Notes under the pieces: generated by a model | Told to the model about the DNA's origin: nothing | Databases searched by the model: none | The model's input: only the letters and a program-made list of their open reading frames with translations | In this document: positions 51,991 to 60,478 of the stretch, in pieces | Layout of the letters: each line of letters starts with the position of its first letter | Position numbering within the stretch: the stretch's first letter is position 1 | Assembly (NCBI RefSeq): GCF_036867415.1 | Contig: NZ_JBAJHU010000003.1 | Coordinates: forward strand, 558,001 to 622,000 | DNA length: 64,000 nucleotides | Direction of reading: 5' to 3' | Origin: Rossellomorea sp036867415 | GTDB lineage: Bacteria > Bacillota > Bacilli > Bacillales > Bacillaceae_B | Translations under genes and position numbers: made by a program

Positions 51991-52626
51991 ATGAATGAAG
52001 AGAAACTATCCATTTTCGATGGAGATTATAATAGATTGGGAGAACGGACTCGTGAAGAAGTACATACAGATGGGGATTGGCACGAAACGTTTCACTGCTG
52101 GCTGGCCCATACTGATGAACGCAGCGGGGAGGAATATATTTATTTTCAACTGAGAAGTGATCGAAAGAAAGATTACCCAGGACTGTTTGATATTACAGCT
52201 GCCGGCCATATATTATCTCATGAGTTAATTGAAGACGGGGTACGGGAGATTCATGAAGAATTGGGGATGGAGATTGACTTCGGTGATCTAACTTTTGCCG
52301 GTGTCATCAAGGAAGAGTTGAATGGCACAGGGATCATGGACCGCGAGTTAGCAAATGTTTATTTTTATACAAAACCTGTGAACTTTGAAAGCTTTAGTAT
52401 TCAATTGGATGAAGTATCAGGCATCTTCCGCACCACTCTTAGAAATTTTGAAAGGCTGATCTCCAAAGAACTGAAAGAAGTCCAATCAGAAGGATTTATT
52501 ATCAATAAAGACTTTGAAAAGGAATACATAAACAGAAACATATCAATAAATGACTTTGTCGCTCATCCTCCATCCTATTTTCATGAGATTATCACGAAGG
52601 TAAAGATCGAGCTGCTGAAAAAATAA
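51991..52626 (+). CDS. NUDIX hydrolase-family protein
   Basis: A 211-residue protein of the YfcD/IDI-like NUDIX type. The NUDIX box is GHILSHELIEDGVREIHEELG, with the catalytic REIHEELG helix; the spacing between the first Glu and Arg is one residue shorter than textbook consensus, as in related IDI-like members. TFHCWLAHTDERSGEEYIYF upstream also fits that subfamily. The C-terminal ~60 residues are helical and variable. Substrate unknown, probably a nucleoside or isoprenoid diphosphate. AAGGAGG precedes the ATG. Confidence 0.8.
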   Translation: MNEEKLSIFDGDYNRLGERTREEVHTDGDWHETFHCWLAHTDERSGEEYIYFQLRSDRKKDYPGLFDITAAGHILSHELIEDGVREIHEELGMEIDFGDLTFAGVIKEELNGTGIMDRELANVYFYTKPVNFESFSIQLDEVSGIFRTTLRNFERLISKELKEVQSEGFIINKDFEKEYINRNISINDFVAHPPSYFHEIITKVKIELLKK

Positions 52627-52707
52627 TTCAAGTTTCCCATGTTCACTTCACCTTAAATCCTCTATTATGGGAAGTTCAGTATTTCTTGTAAGATAAGGAG
52701 GAGTGTT

Positions 52708-53334
52708 GTGAACGGAACAGCACATATGGCCGCAGGAGCAGCTGCGGGATTTATCACAGCCAACTCAACAGGATCAGATCTAAGCGCGACAGCCATTCTT
52801 GTCACAGCAGGCGCGATTTCCGGGTTGATGCCGGATATGGATATCGATGGTAAGCTCAGTAATAAGGTGACCTTTTCACCAAAGATGATCCGTGCGGTGG
52901 CCCAAGTAATTGGTTCTATGATGATATTATACAGTTTCTTGGAAGAGCAAGGAAGAGAACAATGGATCGGTATAGGATACGGAATCGGTATTTTAATGCT
53001 TTCCACCGTGATTACTCAGAGGAGGATGCTGACCATTACAGGAATCGGAGTGGCTGCAGCAGGCTGGCATATGGATGAAACCTGGTTATGGCTGCTTGGA
53101 ATCTACATCGTAATTGCTTCGCTTGTTTCACACCGAAGTTATACCCATTCTTTGCTTGGAGTAATCTTTTTTGGGTTTATTTCGAAATACTTTGAGTCTT
53201 CACTGCAGATAGAAGGCGTATTTGAAGCATGCATGCTTGGATATGCCAGTCACCTGGTTGGGGATATGAAGTTCCTACCCTTTAACAAAAGAGGTGTAAA
53301 ATTATTTCTGCCTTTTACATCAAAGGAAATTTAA
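52708..53334 (+). CDS. YdjM-like membrane-bound metal-dependent hydrolase
   Basis: A 208-residue membrane protein of the YdjM/DUF457 family. The N-terminal HMAAGAAAGF and GLMPDMDIDGKLSNKV supply His/Asp metal ligands. RSYTHSLLGVIFFGF and GYASHLVGDMKFLPFNKRGV supply the conserved His and Asp further on. Four to five hydrophobic segments lie between. The GTG start has AAGGAGGAG upstream. Substrate unknown. It precedes the trpS T-box, which has its own promoter. Confidence 0.75.
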   Translation: MNGTAHMAAGAAAGFITANSTGSDLSATAILVTAGAISGLMPDMDIDGKLSNKVTFSPKMIRAVAQVIGSMMILYSFLEEQGREQWIGIGYGIGILMLSTVITQRRMLTITGIGVAAAGWHMDETWLWLLGIYIVIASLVSHRSYTHSLLGVIFFGFISKYFESSLQIEGVFEACMLGYASHLVGDMKFLPFNKRGVKLFLPFTSKEI

Positions 53335-53341
53335 AAAAGTA

Positions 53342-53370
53342 TTGACCAAATTTTCCTCTTACTATAAAAT
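53342..53370 (+). promoter_or_regulatory. Promoter for the trpS T-box transcript
   Basis: TTGACC (53342-53347), 17 bp, TAAAAT (53365-53370), within the TATAAAAT run. Confidence 0.6.
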
Positions 53371-53412
53371 ATTGGAAAACAAGAAAATACGTATGCAATG
53401 ATGAAGAAAAGT

Positions 53413-53654
53413 AAACTGTTGAAAACTCTTCAGAGAGCTGATGGGCGGTGAGAATCAGCGTGGCAGGACAGTCGAATGGGCTTCTGAGCACCCAGACCGA
53501 AAGTGAAAGTAGGTCGTGGCGGAAAGTCTCACCGTTACAAGGGACAATGTATCTAGGTACGATCCTATGTACATGTAAGTGCGTTTACGGCTGTGAACGA
53601 ATGAAGGTGGCACCACGGGTTTCCCGTCCTTTTTAGGATGGGGAGCCCTTTTTT
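53413..53654 (+). ncRNA. T-box riboswitch (tRNA-Trp) controlling trpS
   Basis: A tRNA-sensing leader. Stem I contains CAGAGAGCTGATGGGCGGTG and the specifier TGG (Trp) at 53477-53479 in the usual context GAA-TGG-GCTTCTGAGC. The T-box core AAGGTGGCACCACG (53604-53617) pairs with uncharged tRNA. The terminator GGGTTTCCCGTCC / GGATGGGGAGCCC (53617-53648) with six T competes with the antiterminator. Uncharged tRNA-Trp should therefore raise trpS expression. Confidence 0.93.
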
Positions 53655-53681
53655 GCGTTAAAAGAAATGGAGGAATGAGGG

Positions 53682-54683
53682 ATGAAAAAGCAAGTGCTGA
53701 CCGGGATCAAACCTACAGGAAGGGTGCATTTGGGAAATTACATCGGTGCAATAAAACCAGCACTCGAATTTGCACAAAACGAAGAATATATGCCTGCTTA
53801 TTTCGTAGCGGATTATCATGGACTCACAAAAATACATGACAAAGAGGAAATGAATCTGCTCAGCCGCGGAATTGCTGCTACATGGCTAGCTTTAGGGCTT
53901 AATCCTGAGAAAGCGATATTTTACAGGCAATCAGATGTCCCGGATATTTTTGAATTAAGCTGGATATTAGCCTGTTTTTCTCCTAAGGGATTGATGAACC
54001 GGGCACATGCATATAAATCCATTGTCGAGGAAAATATCGAGATTGGAAGAGAGGCTGATACAGGAGTGAATATGGGGTTGTTTACGTATCCGATCTTGAT
54101 GGCTGCGGATATCCTGCTCTTCCAAACTGAAATTGTTCCTGTGGGCAGGGATCAAATTCAGCATGTTGAAATCGCAAGGGACATCGTTGAAAGCTTTAAT
54201 CATACCTACGGTGACACATTCACACTTCCTCAGTATGTCATTGAAAAAGAAACCGCTGTGCTCCCGGGATTGGATGGACGCAAGATGAGTAAAAGCTATA
54301 ACAATACCATCCCATTATTCGAGGAACCGAAAAAGCTGCAAAAACTCATAAATAAGATCAAGACAGATTCCAGCCCGCCTGGAGCGCCGAAGGATCCGGA
54401 TGCATCTGTAATATACTCGTTATATAAAGAATTTGCGACAGACATACAAACCTCAGAAATGAGAAATCGCTTCCTGTCGGGAATTTCATGGGGAGAAGCC
54501 AAGAAAGAGCTTTTTGATGTTATGAATGTGTATTTGGAGGAGCCGCGTGACAGATACAATGAGTTGATGGCATCTCCTGAAAAGCTTAATGAAGTTTTAC
54601 TGCAGGGTGCAGAAAAAGCAAGAAAGAAAACCCGTCCACTTTTGCAAGAGGTGAAAAGGAAAATCGGAATCCTTCATTCTTGA
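53682..54683 (+). CDS. trpS: Tryptophan-tRNA ligase
   Basis: A 333-residue class I aminoacyl-tRNA synthetase. The HIGH-type motif is TGRVHLGNYIGA and the KMSKS motif is GRKMSKSYNN. VPVGRDQIQHVEIARDI is the ATP/Trp-site segment common to TrpRS. It starts with ATG behind GGAGG, 28 bp after the T-box terminator, and is monocistronic with its own terminator. Confidence 0.98.
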   Translation: MKKQVLTGIKPTGRVHLGNYIGAIKPALEFAQNEEYMPAYFVADYHGLTKIHDKEEMNLLSRGIAATWLALGLNPEKAIFYRQSDVPDIFELSWILACFSPKGLMNRAHAYKSIVEENIEIGREADTGVNMGLFTYPILMAADILLFQTEIVPVGRDQIQHVEIARDIVESFNHTYGDTFTLPQYVIEKETAVLPGLDGRKMSKSYNNTIPLFEEPKKLQKLINKIKTDSSPPGAPKDPDASVIYSLYKEFATDIQTSEMRNRFLSGISWGEAKKELFDVMNVYLEEPRDRYNELMASPEKLNEVLLQGAEKARKKTRPLLQEVKRKIGILHS

Positions 54684-54693
54684 AGAAGAATAT

Positions 54694-54731
54694 AAAAAAG
54701 CTGCCATCCCAAGTGATATGGCAGCTTTTCT
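54694..54731. terminator. Bidirectional terminator between trpS and the alcohol dehydrogenase
   Basis: AAAAGCTGCCAT (54695-54706) and ATGGCAGCTTTT (54718-54729) form a symmetric stem between converging genes. Confidence 0.92.
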
Positions 54732-54742
54732 AATCAAAATTA

Positions 54743-55876
54743 TTATGGTTTTAAAATCACTTTAATATTGCCGTCCGCTTTCTCATCAAAAATATCATAA
54801 CCCTTTGCCGCCTCTTCAAGTGGTAAACGATGAGTGATGATATCGGTAGGGTCAAATTCGTTGTTTTCTATCATATCATACAATTTAGGCATAAGATGTA
54901 TGACAGGAGCCTGCCCCATTTTGATGGAGACATTTCTGCTGAAGAAGTCGCCTAAGGGAAAACGGTTTGCCTCCGTCCCATAAACACCTGTCAATTGCAC
55001 TGTACCGAATTTTCTGACAGCTTGTGAGGCGGTTTTAATTGGACTGATGGTTCCGAATTGATTATCGAAATCTGATCCTAATGTCTCTTCGGGAGGGACG
55101 GTACCATCCATTCCTACACAGTCAATGACCACATCAGCGCCTCCTTTAGTAAATTCGTGAAGGACAGATCCGATGTCAGGGGTTTCTTTGAAATTGTATA
55201 TTTCAGCACTGTTTGTGCGTTTAGCATGATCCAGGCGGTGCTCAACCTGATCAACAGCAATGACTCGATCGGCGCCTTTTAATTTGGCAAACTTTTGAGC
55301 CATCAGTCCTATCGGGCCGCTCCCAAGAACAATGACAGTATCCCCTTCTTTTACCCCGCTGTTTTCAACGCTCCAATAAGCTGTAGGTATGACATCCGAA
55401 AGGAAGAGGACACTTTCGTCATCGAGGTTACTGGTCTCGGGTACTTTAAATGATGTAAAGTCAGCATAAGGCACTCGAAGATATTCTGCCTGTCCGCCCG
55501 GATAACCTCCCATCATTTCAGTAAATCCAAACAGACCTCCTATTTCTCCATGGGGATTGGAATCATCACACTGACTTTCCATCTGATTCTTGCAGAAGAA
55601 ACACTCTCCACAGCCGATATTGAAAGGGATGACGACACGGTCCCCTTTTTTAAGACTTTTCACTTCGGAACCTGCTTCCTCGACAATCCCCATTGGCTCG
55701 TGTCCCACGACATAATCTTGTTGAGGTTCTATCCCGCCGTGGTATAGGTGAAGGTCAGAACCGCATATCCCACTTGCTGTGATTCGCACAATCATGTCTG
55801 TAGCTTCCTGGATATCAGGTGTTTCAACTTCTTTGACCATCATCTTTTCTTTCCCTTGGAACGTTACGCCCTTCAT
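54743..55876 (-). CDS. Zinc-dependent alcohol/formaldehyde dehydrogenase-like protein
   Basis: A 377-residue medium-chain dehydrogenase. Catalytic zinc ligands are Cys38 (GICGSDLH) and His59-Glu60 (GHEPMG). The structural zinc site has Cys89, 92, 95 and 103 (GCGECFFCKNQMESQC). The Rossmann NAD motif is VIVLGSGPIGLMAQ. The insertion VPPEETLGSDFDNQFGTISP resembles glutathione-independent formaldehyde dehydrogenases. In Bacillus such genes (for example yycR-like) are of uncertain substrate. Single minus-strand gene; a 20-bp palindrome lies upstream of its start. Confidence 0.85.
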   Translation of the reverse strand: MKGVTFQGKEKMMVKEVETPDIQEATDMIVRITASGICGSDLHLYHGGIEPQQDYVVGHEPMGIVEEAGSEVKSLKKGDRVVIPFNIGCGECFFCKNQMESQCDDSNPHGEIGGLFGFTEMMGGYPGGQAEYLRVPYADFTSFKVPETSNLDDESVLFLSDVIPTAYWSVENSGVKEGDTVIVLGSGPIGLMAQKFAKLKGADRVIAVDQVEHRLDHAKRTNSAEIYNFKETPDIGSVLHEFTKGGADVVIDCVGMDGTVPPEETLGSDFDNQFGTISPIKTASQAVRKFGTVQLTGVYGTEANRFPLGDFFSRNVSIKMGQAPVIHLMPKLYDMIENNEFDPTDIITHRLPLEEAAKGYDIFDEKADGNIKVILKP

Positions 55877-55931
55877 AACTGATCACATCCTATTCTAGTA
55901 TTTATATACATATAGACTTGATGTTGATGAA

Positions 55932-55951
55932 TTAAACATTTGTTTGTTTAA
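55932..55951. promoter_or_regulatory. Palindrome upstream of the alcohol dehydrogenase
   Basis: TTAAACA and TGTTTAA arms flank a 6-bp centre, 56 bp upstream of the dehydrogenase start. A possible operator for a TetR-like repressor; no regulator gene is adjacent. Confidence 0.3.
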
Positions 55952-56031
55952 CAGTCCATCAATATTTAACAAACTCATCAAATCAATAACTGCTTAAAGC
56001 ATTAAAAATGACAAAGTATTCATAATTTTCA

Positions 56032-56060
56032 TTGACAATTAATAAAGTATGGTGTAAGTT
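56032..56060 (+). promoter_or_regulatory. Promoter of the methionine operon
   Basis: TTGACA (56032-56037), 17 bp, TAAGTT (56055-56060). The -35 is perfect and the -10 weak. It lies about 50 bp before the SAM riboswitch. Confidence 0.5.
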
Positions 56061-56113
56061 ATGAAGAAGTTATTTCAGTAAAGTGATTGCTGGATTTAAT
56101 AAAACCAAATAGA

Positions 56114-56218
56114 TTCTTATCCAGAGAGGTAGAGGGACTGGCCCTGTGACACCTCAGCAACCAGCATGGCGCATGGTGCTAATTCCAGCAAGTTGTAATC
56201 AACTTGAACGATAAGAGG
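56114..56218 (+). ncRNA. SAM-I riboswitch (S-box)
   Basis: P1 is TCTTATC (56115-56121) with GATAAGA (56210-56216). The conserved core is present in order: CCAGAGAGGTAGAGGGACTG, TGTGACACCTCAGCAACC, GGTGCTAATTCCAGCAA and ATCAACTTGAACGATAAGAGG. SAM binding stabilises P1 and lets the downstream terminator form; without SAM the 3' side of P1 (ATAAGA) can pair with TCTTAT inside the terminator. Confidence 0.97.
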
Positions 56219-56234
56219 GAGAATGAACGATAGA

Positions 56235-56270
56235 AGCCTTCTTATTTTGATAAGAGGGCTTTTTGTTTTT
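56235..56270 (+). terminator. SAM-controlled transcription terminator
   Basis: AGCCTTCTTA and TAAGAGGGCT form the stem around TTTTGA, followed by TTTTGTTTTT. Its left arm overlaps the antiterminator partner of riboswitch P1. Confidence 0.93.
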
Positions 56271-56310
56271 TACCCCTTTTCGTGTAAAAAAGAGAAAAGG
56301 AGCTGCAAAG

Positions 56311-57432
56311 TTGAAAAAACATATCGATACAATTCTCGTTCAATCCGGAAATCGTACGGACGCAGGCACAGGGGCCATCAGCCCCGCCATTCATTTGTCA
56401 ACAGCATATGAACACAAGGCTATCGGACAATCAACAGGATTTGATTATTCCCGAACTGGAAATCCTACCAGGTCCATAGTAGAAGATACACTTGCTAAGC
56501 TGGAAGAAGGACATAGGGCTTTGGCATTCAGTTCGGGGATGGCAGCCATTCAAGCTGTTCTGAGTCTATTCACAACAGGCGATGAATTGATTGTTTCCCA
56601 AGATCTATACGGGGGCAGCTATCGTTTATTTCTTCAGTTTGAAAAACAATATGGAATCAGGTTTCATTTCGTGGATATGCATGATGATAGCCGGATTACA
56701 GAAAAGTTGAATGGTAGAACAAAAGCGATATTTCTTGAGACGCCAACTAATCCGTTGATGAATGAAACCAGTATTTCAGCCGTTTCCTCCATTGCTCAAG
56801 GTCATAACCTGCTGCTGATCGTGGACAACACGTTTTATACCCCGATTCTGCAAAAGCCGATTACAGAAGGGGCGGATATCGTCGTTCACAGTGCTACGAA
56901 ATATTTAGGCGGTCACAATGATGTCCTTGCAGGGGCGGCCATCGTTAATAGTGAGGAATTGGGTGAGAAGCTCTTCATCATTCAGAATTCCATCGGTGCC
57001 GTCCTTTCCCCTTTTGACAGCTGGCTGCTTCTTCGAGGCATGAAAACACTAAGTATAAGAATGGCTCAGCATGAAAAAAATGCAAGGGTAATTTCAGAAT
57101 ACCTGAAGAATCATGATTGTGTGAGTGATGTGCTGTATACCGGCAGAGGCGGGATGCTGTCATTCCGGATTACAAGGGAAGAATGGGTTGGTCCATTTCT
57201 GCAGAAACTCAAAGTCATCACGTTTGCTGAAAGTCTTGGAGGGGTTGAAAGTTTCATTACGTATCCGGCTGCACAGACACATGCAGATATACCTGTAATG
57301 GAAAGGAATAGGCTGGGAATTTGTAATCGGCTGTTGAGATTTTCAGTTGGCATTGAGCATGTGGATGATATCATTTCGGACTTAGAGAATGTATTTAATC
57401 AGTTAAGAGGAGAGGCGATTATTCATGGGTAA
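56311..57432 (+). CDS. metI: Cystathionine gamma-synthase / O-acetylhomoserine thiolyase
   Basis: A 373-residue PLP enzyme of the Cys/Met metabolism family. The PLP lysine is in VVHSATKYLGGHNDVLAG; FDYSRTGNPTRS and AFSSGMAAIQAVLSLF are family motifs. TTG at 56311 is preferred: AAAGGAG lies eight bases upstream and the length equals that of B. subtilis MetI (373), whereas the ATG at 56263 lies inside the terminator. First gene of the S-box operon; joins O-acetylhomoserine with cysteine or sulfide. It overlaps metC by eight bases. Confidence 0.93.
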   Translation: MKKHIDTILVQSGNRTDAGTGAISPAIHLSTAYEHKAIGQSTGFDYSRTGNPTRSIVEDTLAKLEEGHRALAFSSGMAAIQAVLSLFTTGDELIVSQDLYGGSYRLFLQFEKQYGIRFHFVDMHDDSRITEKLNGRTKAIFLETPTNPLMNETSISAVSSIAQGHNLLLIVDNTFYTPILQKPITEGADIVVHSATKYLGGHNDVLAGAAIVNSEELGEKLFIIQNSIGAVLSPFDSWLLLRGMKTLSIRMAQHEKNARVISEYLKNHDCVSDVLYTGRGGMLSFRITREEWVGPFLQKLKVITFAESLGGVESFITYPAAQTHADIPVMERNRLGICNRLLRFSVGIEHVDDIISDLENVFNQLRGEAIIHG

Positions 57433-58612
57433 AAAAACATATTCACGGCAAACTTCCCTGCTTCACTCTCACGGATATGATGCTCATACTGGAGCGGTTT
57501 CTACACCTGTCTATCACGCTACCACTTTTCATCAGAGTAATTTCGATCAGTTTGGCGCCTATGATTACAGTCGTTCAGGAAACCCTACCAGAGAAACGTT
57601 GGAAGAGACGATCGCTGAACTGGAAGGCGGTGTAAGAGGCTTTGCATTTTCATCAGGCATGGCTGCGATTTCCACAAGTTTCCTGATCCTTTCCAAGGGG
57701 GACCATGTTCTTATTTCGGAAGAAGTATATGGAGGCACTTACCGATTGATTACAGAGGTATTAAACCGGTTTGGTATTCAGTATTCCTTTGTTGATATGA
57801 GGGATCTTCATGAAGTTGCCCGTTCGATCAGACCAAATACGAAAGTGATTTATATTGAAACTCCTTCTAATCCATTGCTGAACATAACTGACATTGAAGG
57901 AATTGTGAAACTGGCCAAAGCAAATGATTGCTACACATTTTTAGATAATACGTTTATGACCCCGCTGCTGCAGAGACCTTTGTCACTTGGTATTGATGTA
58001 GTATTGCACAGCGCGACCAAGTTTCTGGCTGGTCACAGTGACGTCCTTGCGGGACTCGCGGTGACTGGAAACGAATTACTTGCAGAAAAGCTTGCTTTCT
58101 TACAAAACTCATTTGGTGCTGTACTTGGGCCGCAGGACAGCTGGCTATTATTAAGGGGATTGAAGACCCTGCATGTCCGGCTTAAACAATCTTCAGAAAG
58201 CGCATATAAAATCTCCCGATTCCTGGAGACGAGAGAAGAAGTAGAGGAAGTGTATTATCCGGGATTAAGCTATCACAAAGGACACGAGATCCATGTTCGC
58301 CAGGCAGAAGGGCCGGGTGCTGTGTTATCTTTCCGCTTAAAAAGTGAAGTTGAAGTCAGAAGATTGAGTAAAGCAGTGAAGATTCCCGTATTTGCTGTTA
58401 GCCTTGGAGCTGTTGAATCCATTCTTTCTTACCCGGCAAAGATGTCACATGCATCCATGCCGCAGCCGGAAAGGGAGCGGCGCGGGATTACAGACGGCCT
58501 CTTGAGGTTATCGGTTGGACTGGAAGACACAAACGAGTTAATTGAAGATCTTAAGCAGGGATTGAATTCAATCAAGATAGAATCGATTCATGATAAAATC
58601 ATCCACTTGTGA
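57425..58612 (+). CDS. metC: Cystathionine beta-lyase
   Basis: A 395-residue PLP enzyme homologous to MetI. PLP lysine in VLHSATKFLAGHSDVLAG, substrate loop YDYSRSGNPTRETLE, C-terminal SLGAVESILSYPAKMSHASM. Directly after metI it corresponds to MetC, which cleaves cystathionine to homocysteine. MetI and MetC are paralogues and their order follows B. subtilis metIC. The start lies within the metI 3' end, giving translational coupling. Confidence 0.93.
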   Translation: MGKKTYSRQTSLLHSHGYDAHTGAVSTPVYHATTFHQSNFDQFGAYDYSRSGNPTRETLEETIAELEGGVRGFAFSSGMAAISTSFLILSKGDHVLISEEVYGGTYRLITEVLNRFGIQYSFVDMRDLHEVARSIRPNTKVIYIETPSNPLLNITDIEGIVKLAKANDCYTFLDNTFMTPLLQRPLSLGIDVVLHSATKFLAGHSDVLAGLAVTGNELLAEKLAFLQNSFGAVLGPQDSWLLLRGLKTLHVRLKQSSESAYKISRFLETREEVEEVYYPGLSYHKGHEIHVRQAEGPGAVLSFRLKSEVEVRRLSKAVKIPVFAVSLGAVESILSYPAKMSHASMPQPERERRGITDGLLRLSVGLEDTNELIEDLKQGLNSIKIESIHDKIIHL

Positions 58613-58627
58613 AGAAGGAGGGATAAT

Positions 58628-60478
58628 GTGAAACCGCTCATACAATCGATAAAAGAGAAAATTTTGATAGCTGATGGAGCCATGGGGACTTTATTGTATT
58701 CATACGGTGTGGATCGATGTTTCGAGGAATTAAACCTTTCCCACCCGGATGAAGTCTTCAAGGTTCATAGAGATTATATAGATGCAGGGGCGGATATCAT
58801 CCAGACCAATACGTATGGCGCAAACTATGAAAAACTTTCGAGGTACGGATTGGAGGACTCAGTCAAGGAAATAAATACTGCAGCAGTAAGGCTTGCTAAA
58901 AAGGCAGCAGGTGACCAAACCTATGTTGCAGGGACCATTGGTGGAATCAGGGCGATAAAACAGAATATATCTCTTGAGGAAATCAAACGAAGTTTCCGTG
59001 AACAGCTATACTGTCTGCTGCTTGAAGGAGTCGATGGAATCCTCCTTGAAACGTATTATGATTTTGAGGAGTTGTCGACAGTCGTTAAGATCGCCAAACG
59101 GGAAACAGACCTGCCAGTCATCGCGCAGGTATCGATGCATGAACCGGGAGTACTTCAAAACGGTATGAACGTAAATACTGCGCTTCGGGAGCTGGAAAAC
59201 CTCGGGGCGGATGTTGTAGGGATCAATTGCAGGATGGGTCCGTATCATATGGTTTCCTCCTTGGAAGAAGTACCAATCCCAAACAATGCATTTCTATCAG
59301 TCTATCCGAACGCAAGTCTGCCGAATTATGAAGAGGGGAGATTCTATTATTCTGCAGAACCGGAATATTTCGGGAGGATAAGCAATGACCTCAGGAAACA
59401 GGGTGCAAGGATAATAGGTGGATGCTGCGGGACCACACCCGAACATATCCGGGCAGTATCAAAGAATTTGTCCAGCAGAGTTCCGGTTACGGATAAAGAG
59501 GTAAAAACAAAAAGATGTGTACAGATTACTTCACCCCCTTTAAAAGATAAATTGATTCATCAGAAAGTAAAAGAAAAGAGAACGGTGATTGTCGAGCTCG
59601 ATCCCCCAAAGCACCTCGATACCAGTCTATTTTTTCAAGGGGTAAAAGCGTTAAAGAAGGAAGGCATTGATGCCGTCACACTTGCAGACAATCCTTTGGC
59701 TTCCCCGAGGATCGGAAATGATGCGATTGGGACGATGGTCAAGGAAAGATACGATCTTACGCCGCTCGTACATATCACATGCCGGGACCGTAATTTGATC
59801 GGCCTTCAATCCCACTTGATGGGGCTCTGCACGCTGGGGATTCACAATATATTGGCCATTACGGGGGATCCTGCAAAAATAGGGGATTTTCCCGGCGCAG
59901 CTTCCGTCTACGACCTTTCTAGTCTGGAATTGATTGAATTGATCAAGCAGAATAATGAAGGAATATCATTCTCCGGTAAATCACTCCGGCAAAAAACACA
60001 GTTCTCGGTTGGAGCTGCATTCAATCCGAATTTCAGACATCTGGATGCATCAGTAAAACGACTCGAGAGGAAAATTGAATCAGGAGCGGATTATTTCATA
60101 TCTCAGCCGGTATTTGGTGTAGAAGAGATGTACCAAATCCATGAAGCGACCAGGCATTTAAATACGCCGATTTTCATCGGAATCATGCCTTTATTGAGTT
60201 CCAGGAATGCAGAGTTCCTTCACCATGAAGTACCTGGCATCAAAGTCCCGGTGGAAACGAGAGAAAGGATGAAAAATGCAGGTACCGACCCCGTTCATAC
60301 AAGGGCAGCGGGAATGGGAATTGCCAAAGAGCTATTGGATTCAGCTCTTGAATTATTTAACGGAATCTACCTGATCACCCCGTTTGTCCGATACGATATG
60401 AGTATAGAATTACTTCAGTATATGAAAGAAAAAGCCGGGAAAGAAATGGAGGCTCCATATGGGCAGCACATTATTTGA
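58628..60478 (+). CDS. yitJ: Bifunctional homocysteine S-methyltransferase / methylenetetrahydrofolate reductase
   Basis: A 616-residue fusion. Residues 1-295 form a homocysteine methyltransferase barrel with zinc ligands in GINCRMG and GGCCGTTPEHI. From about residue 315 comes a MetF-type flavin reductase: VELDPPKHLDTSLFF, DAVTLADNPLASPR, and IGGDP-like ITGDPAKIGDFPGA. This is the YitJ architecture of Bacillus, itself an S-box regulon member. It supplies methyl-THF to MetH encoded next. It starts with GTG behind GGAGG. The 3' end overlaps metH by 20 bp. Confidence 0.94.
   Translation: MKPLIQSIKEKILIADGAMGTLLYSYGVDRCFEELNLSHPDEVFKVHRDYIDAGADIIQTNTYGANYEKLSRYGLEDSVKEINTAAVRLAKKAAGDQTYVAGTIGGIRAIKQNISLEEIKRSFREQLYCLLLEGVDGILLETYYDFEELSTVVKIAKRETDLPVIAQVSMHEPGVLQNGMNVNTALRELENLGADVVGINCRMGPYHMVSSLEEVPIPNNAFLSVYPNASLPNYEEGRFYYSAEPEYFGRISNDLRKQGARIIGGCCGTTPEHIRAVSKNLSSRVPVTDKEVKTKRCVQITSPPLKDKLIHQKVKEKRTVIVELDPPKHLDTSLFFQGVKALKKEGIDAVTLADNPLASPRIGNDAIGTMVKERYDLTPLVHITCRDRNLIGLQSHLMGLCTLGIHNILAITGDPAKIGDFPGAASVYDLSSLELIELIKQNNEGISFSGKSLRQKTQFSVGAAFNPNFRHLDASVKRLERKIESGADYFISQPVFGVEEMYQIHEATRHLNTPIFIGIMPLLSSRNAEFLHHEVPGIKVPVETRERMKNAGTDPVHTRAAGMGIAKELLDSALELFNGIYLITPFVRYDMSIELLQYMKEKAGKEMEAPYGQHII

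Noticed and set aside
53448..53636. Open frame of 62 codons upstream of trpS
   Set aside because: It coincides with the T-box leader RNA, including the specifier and T-box core. There is no ribosome binding site.
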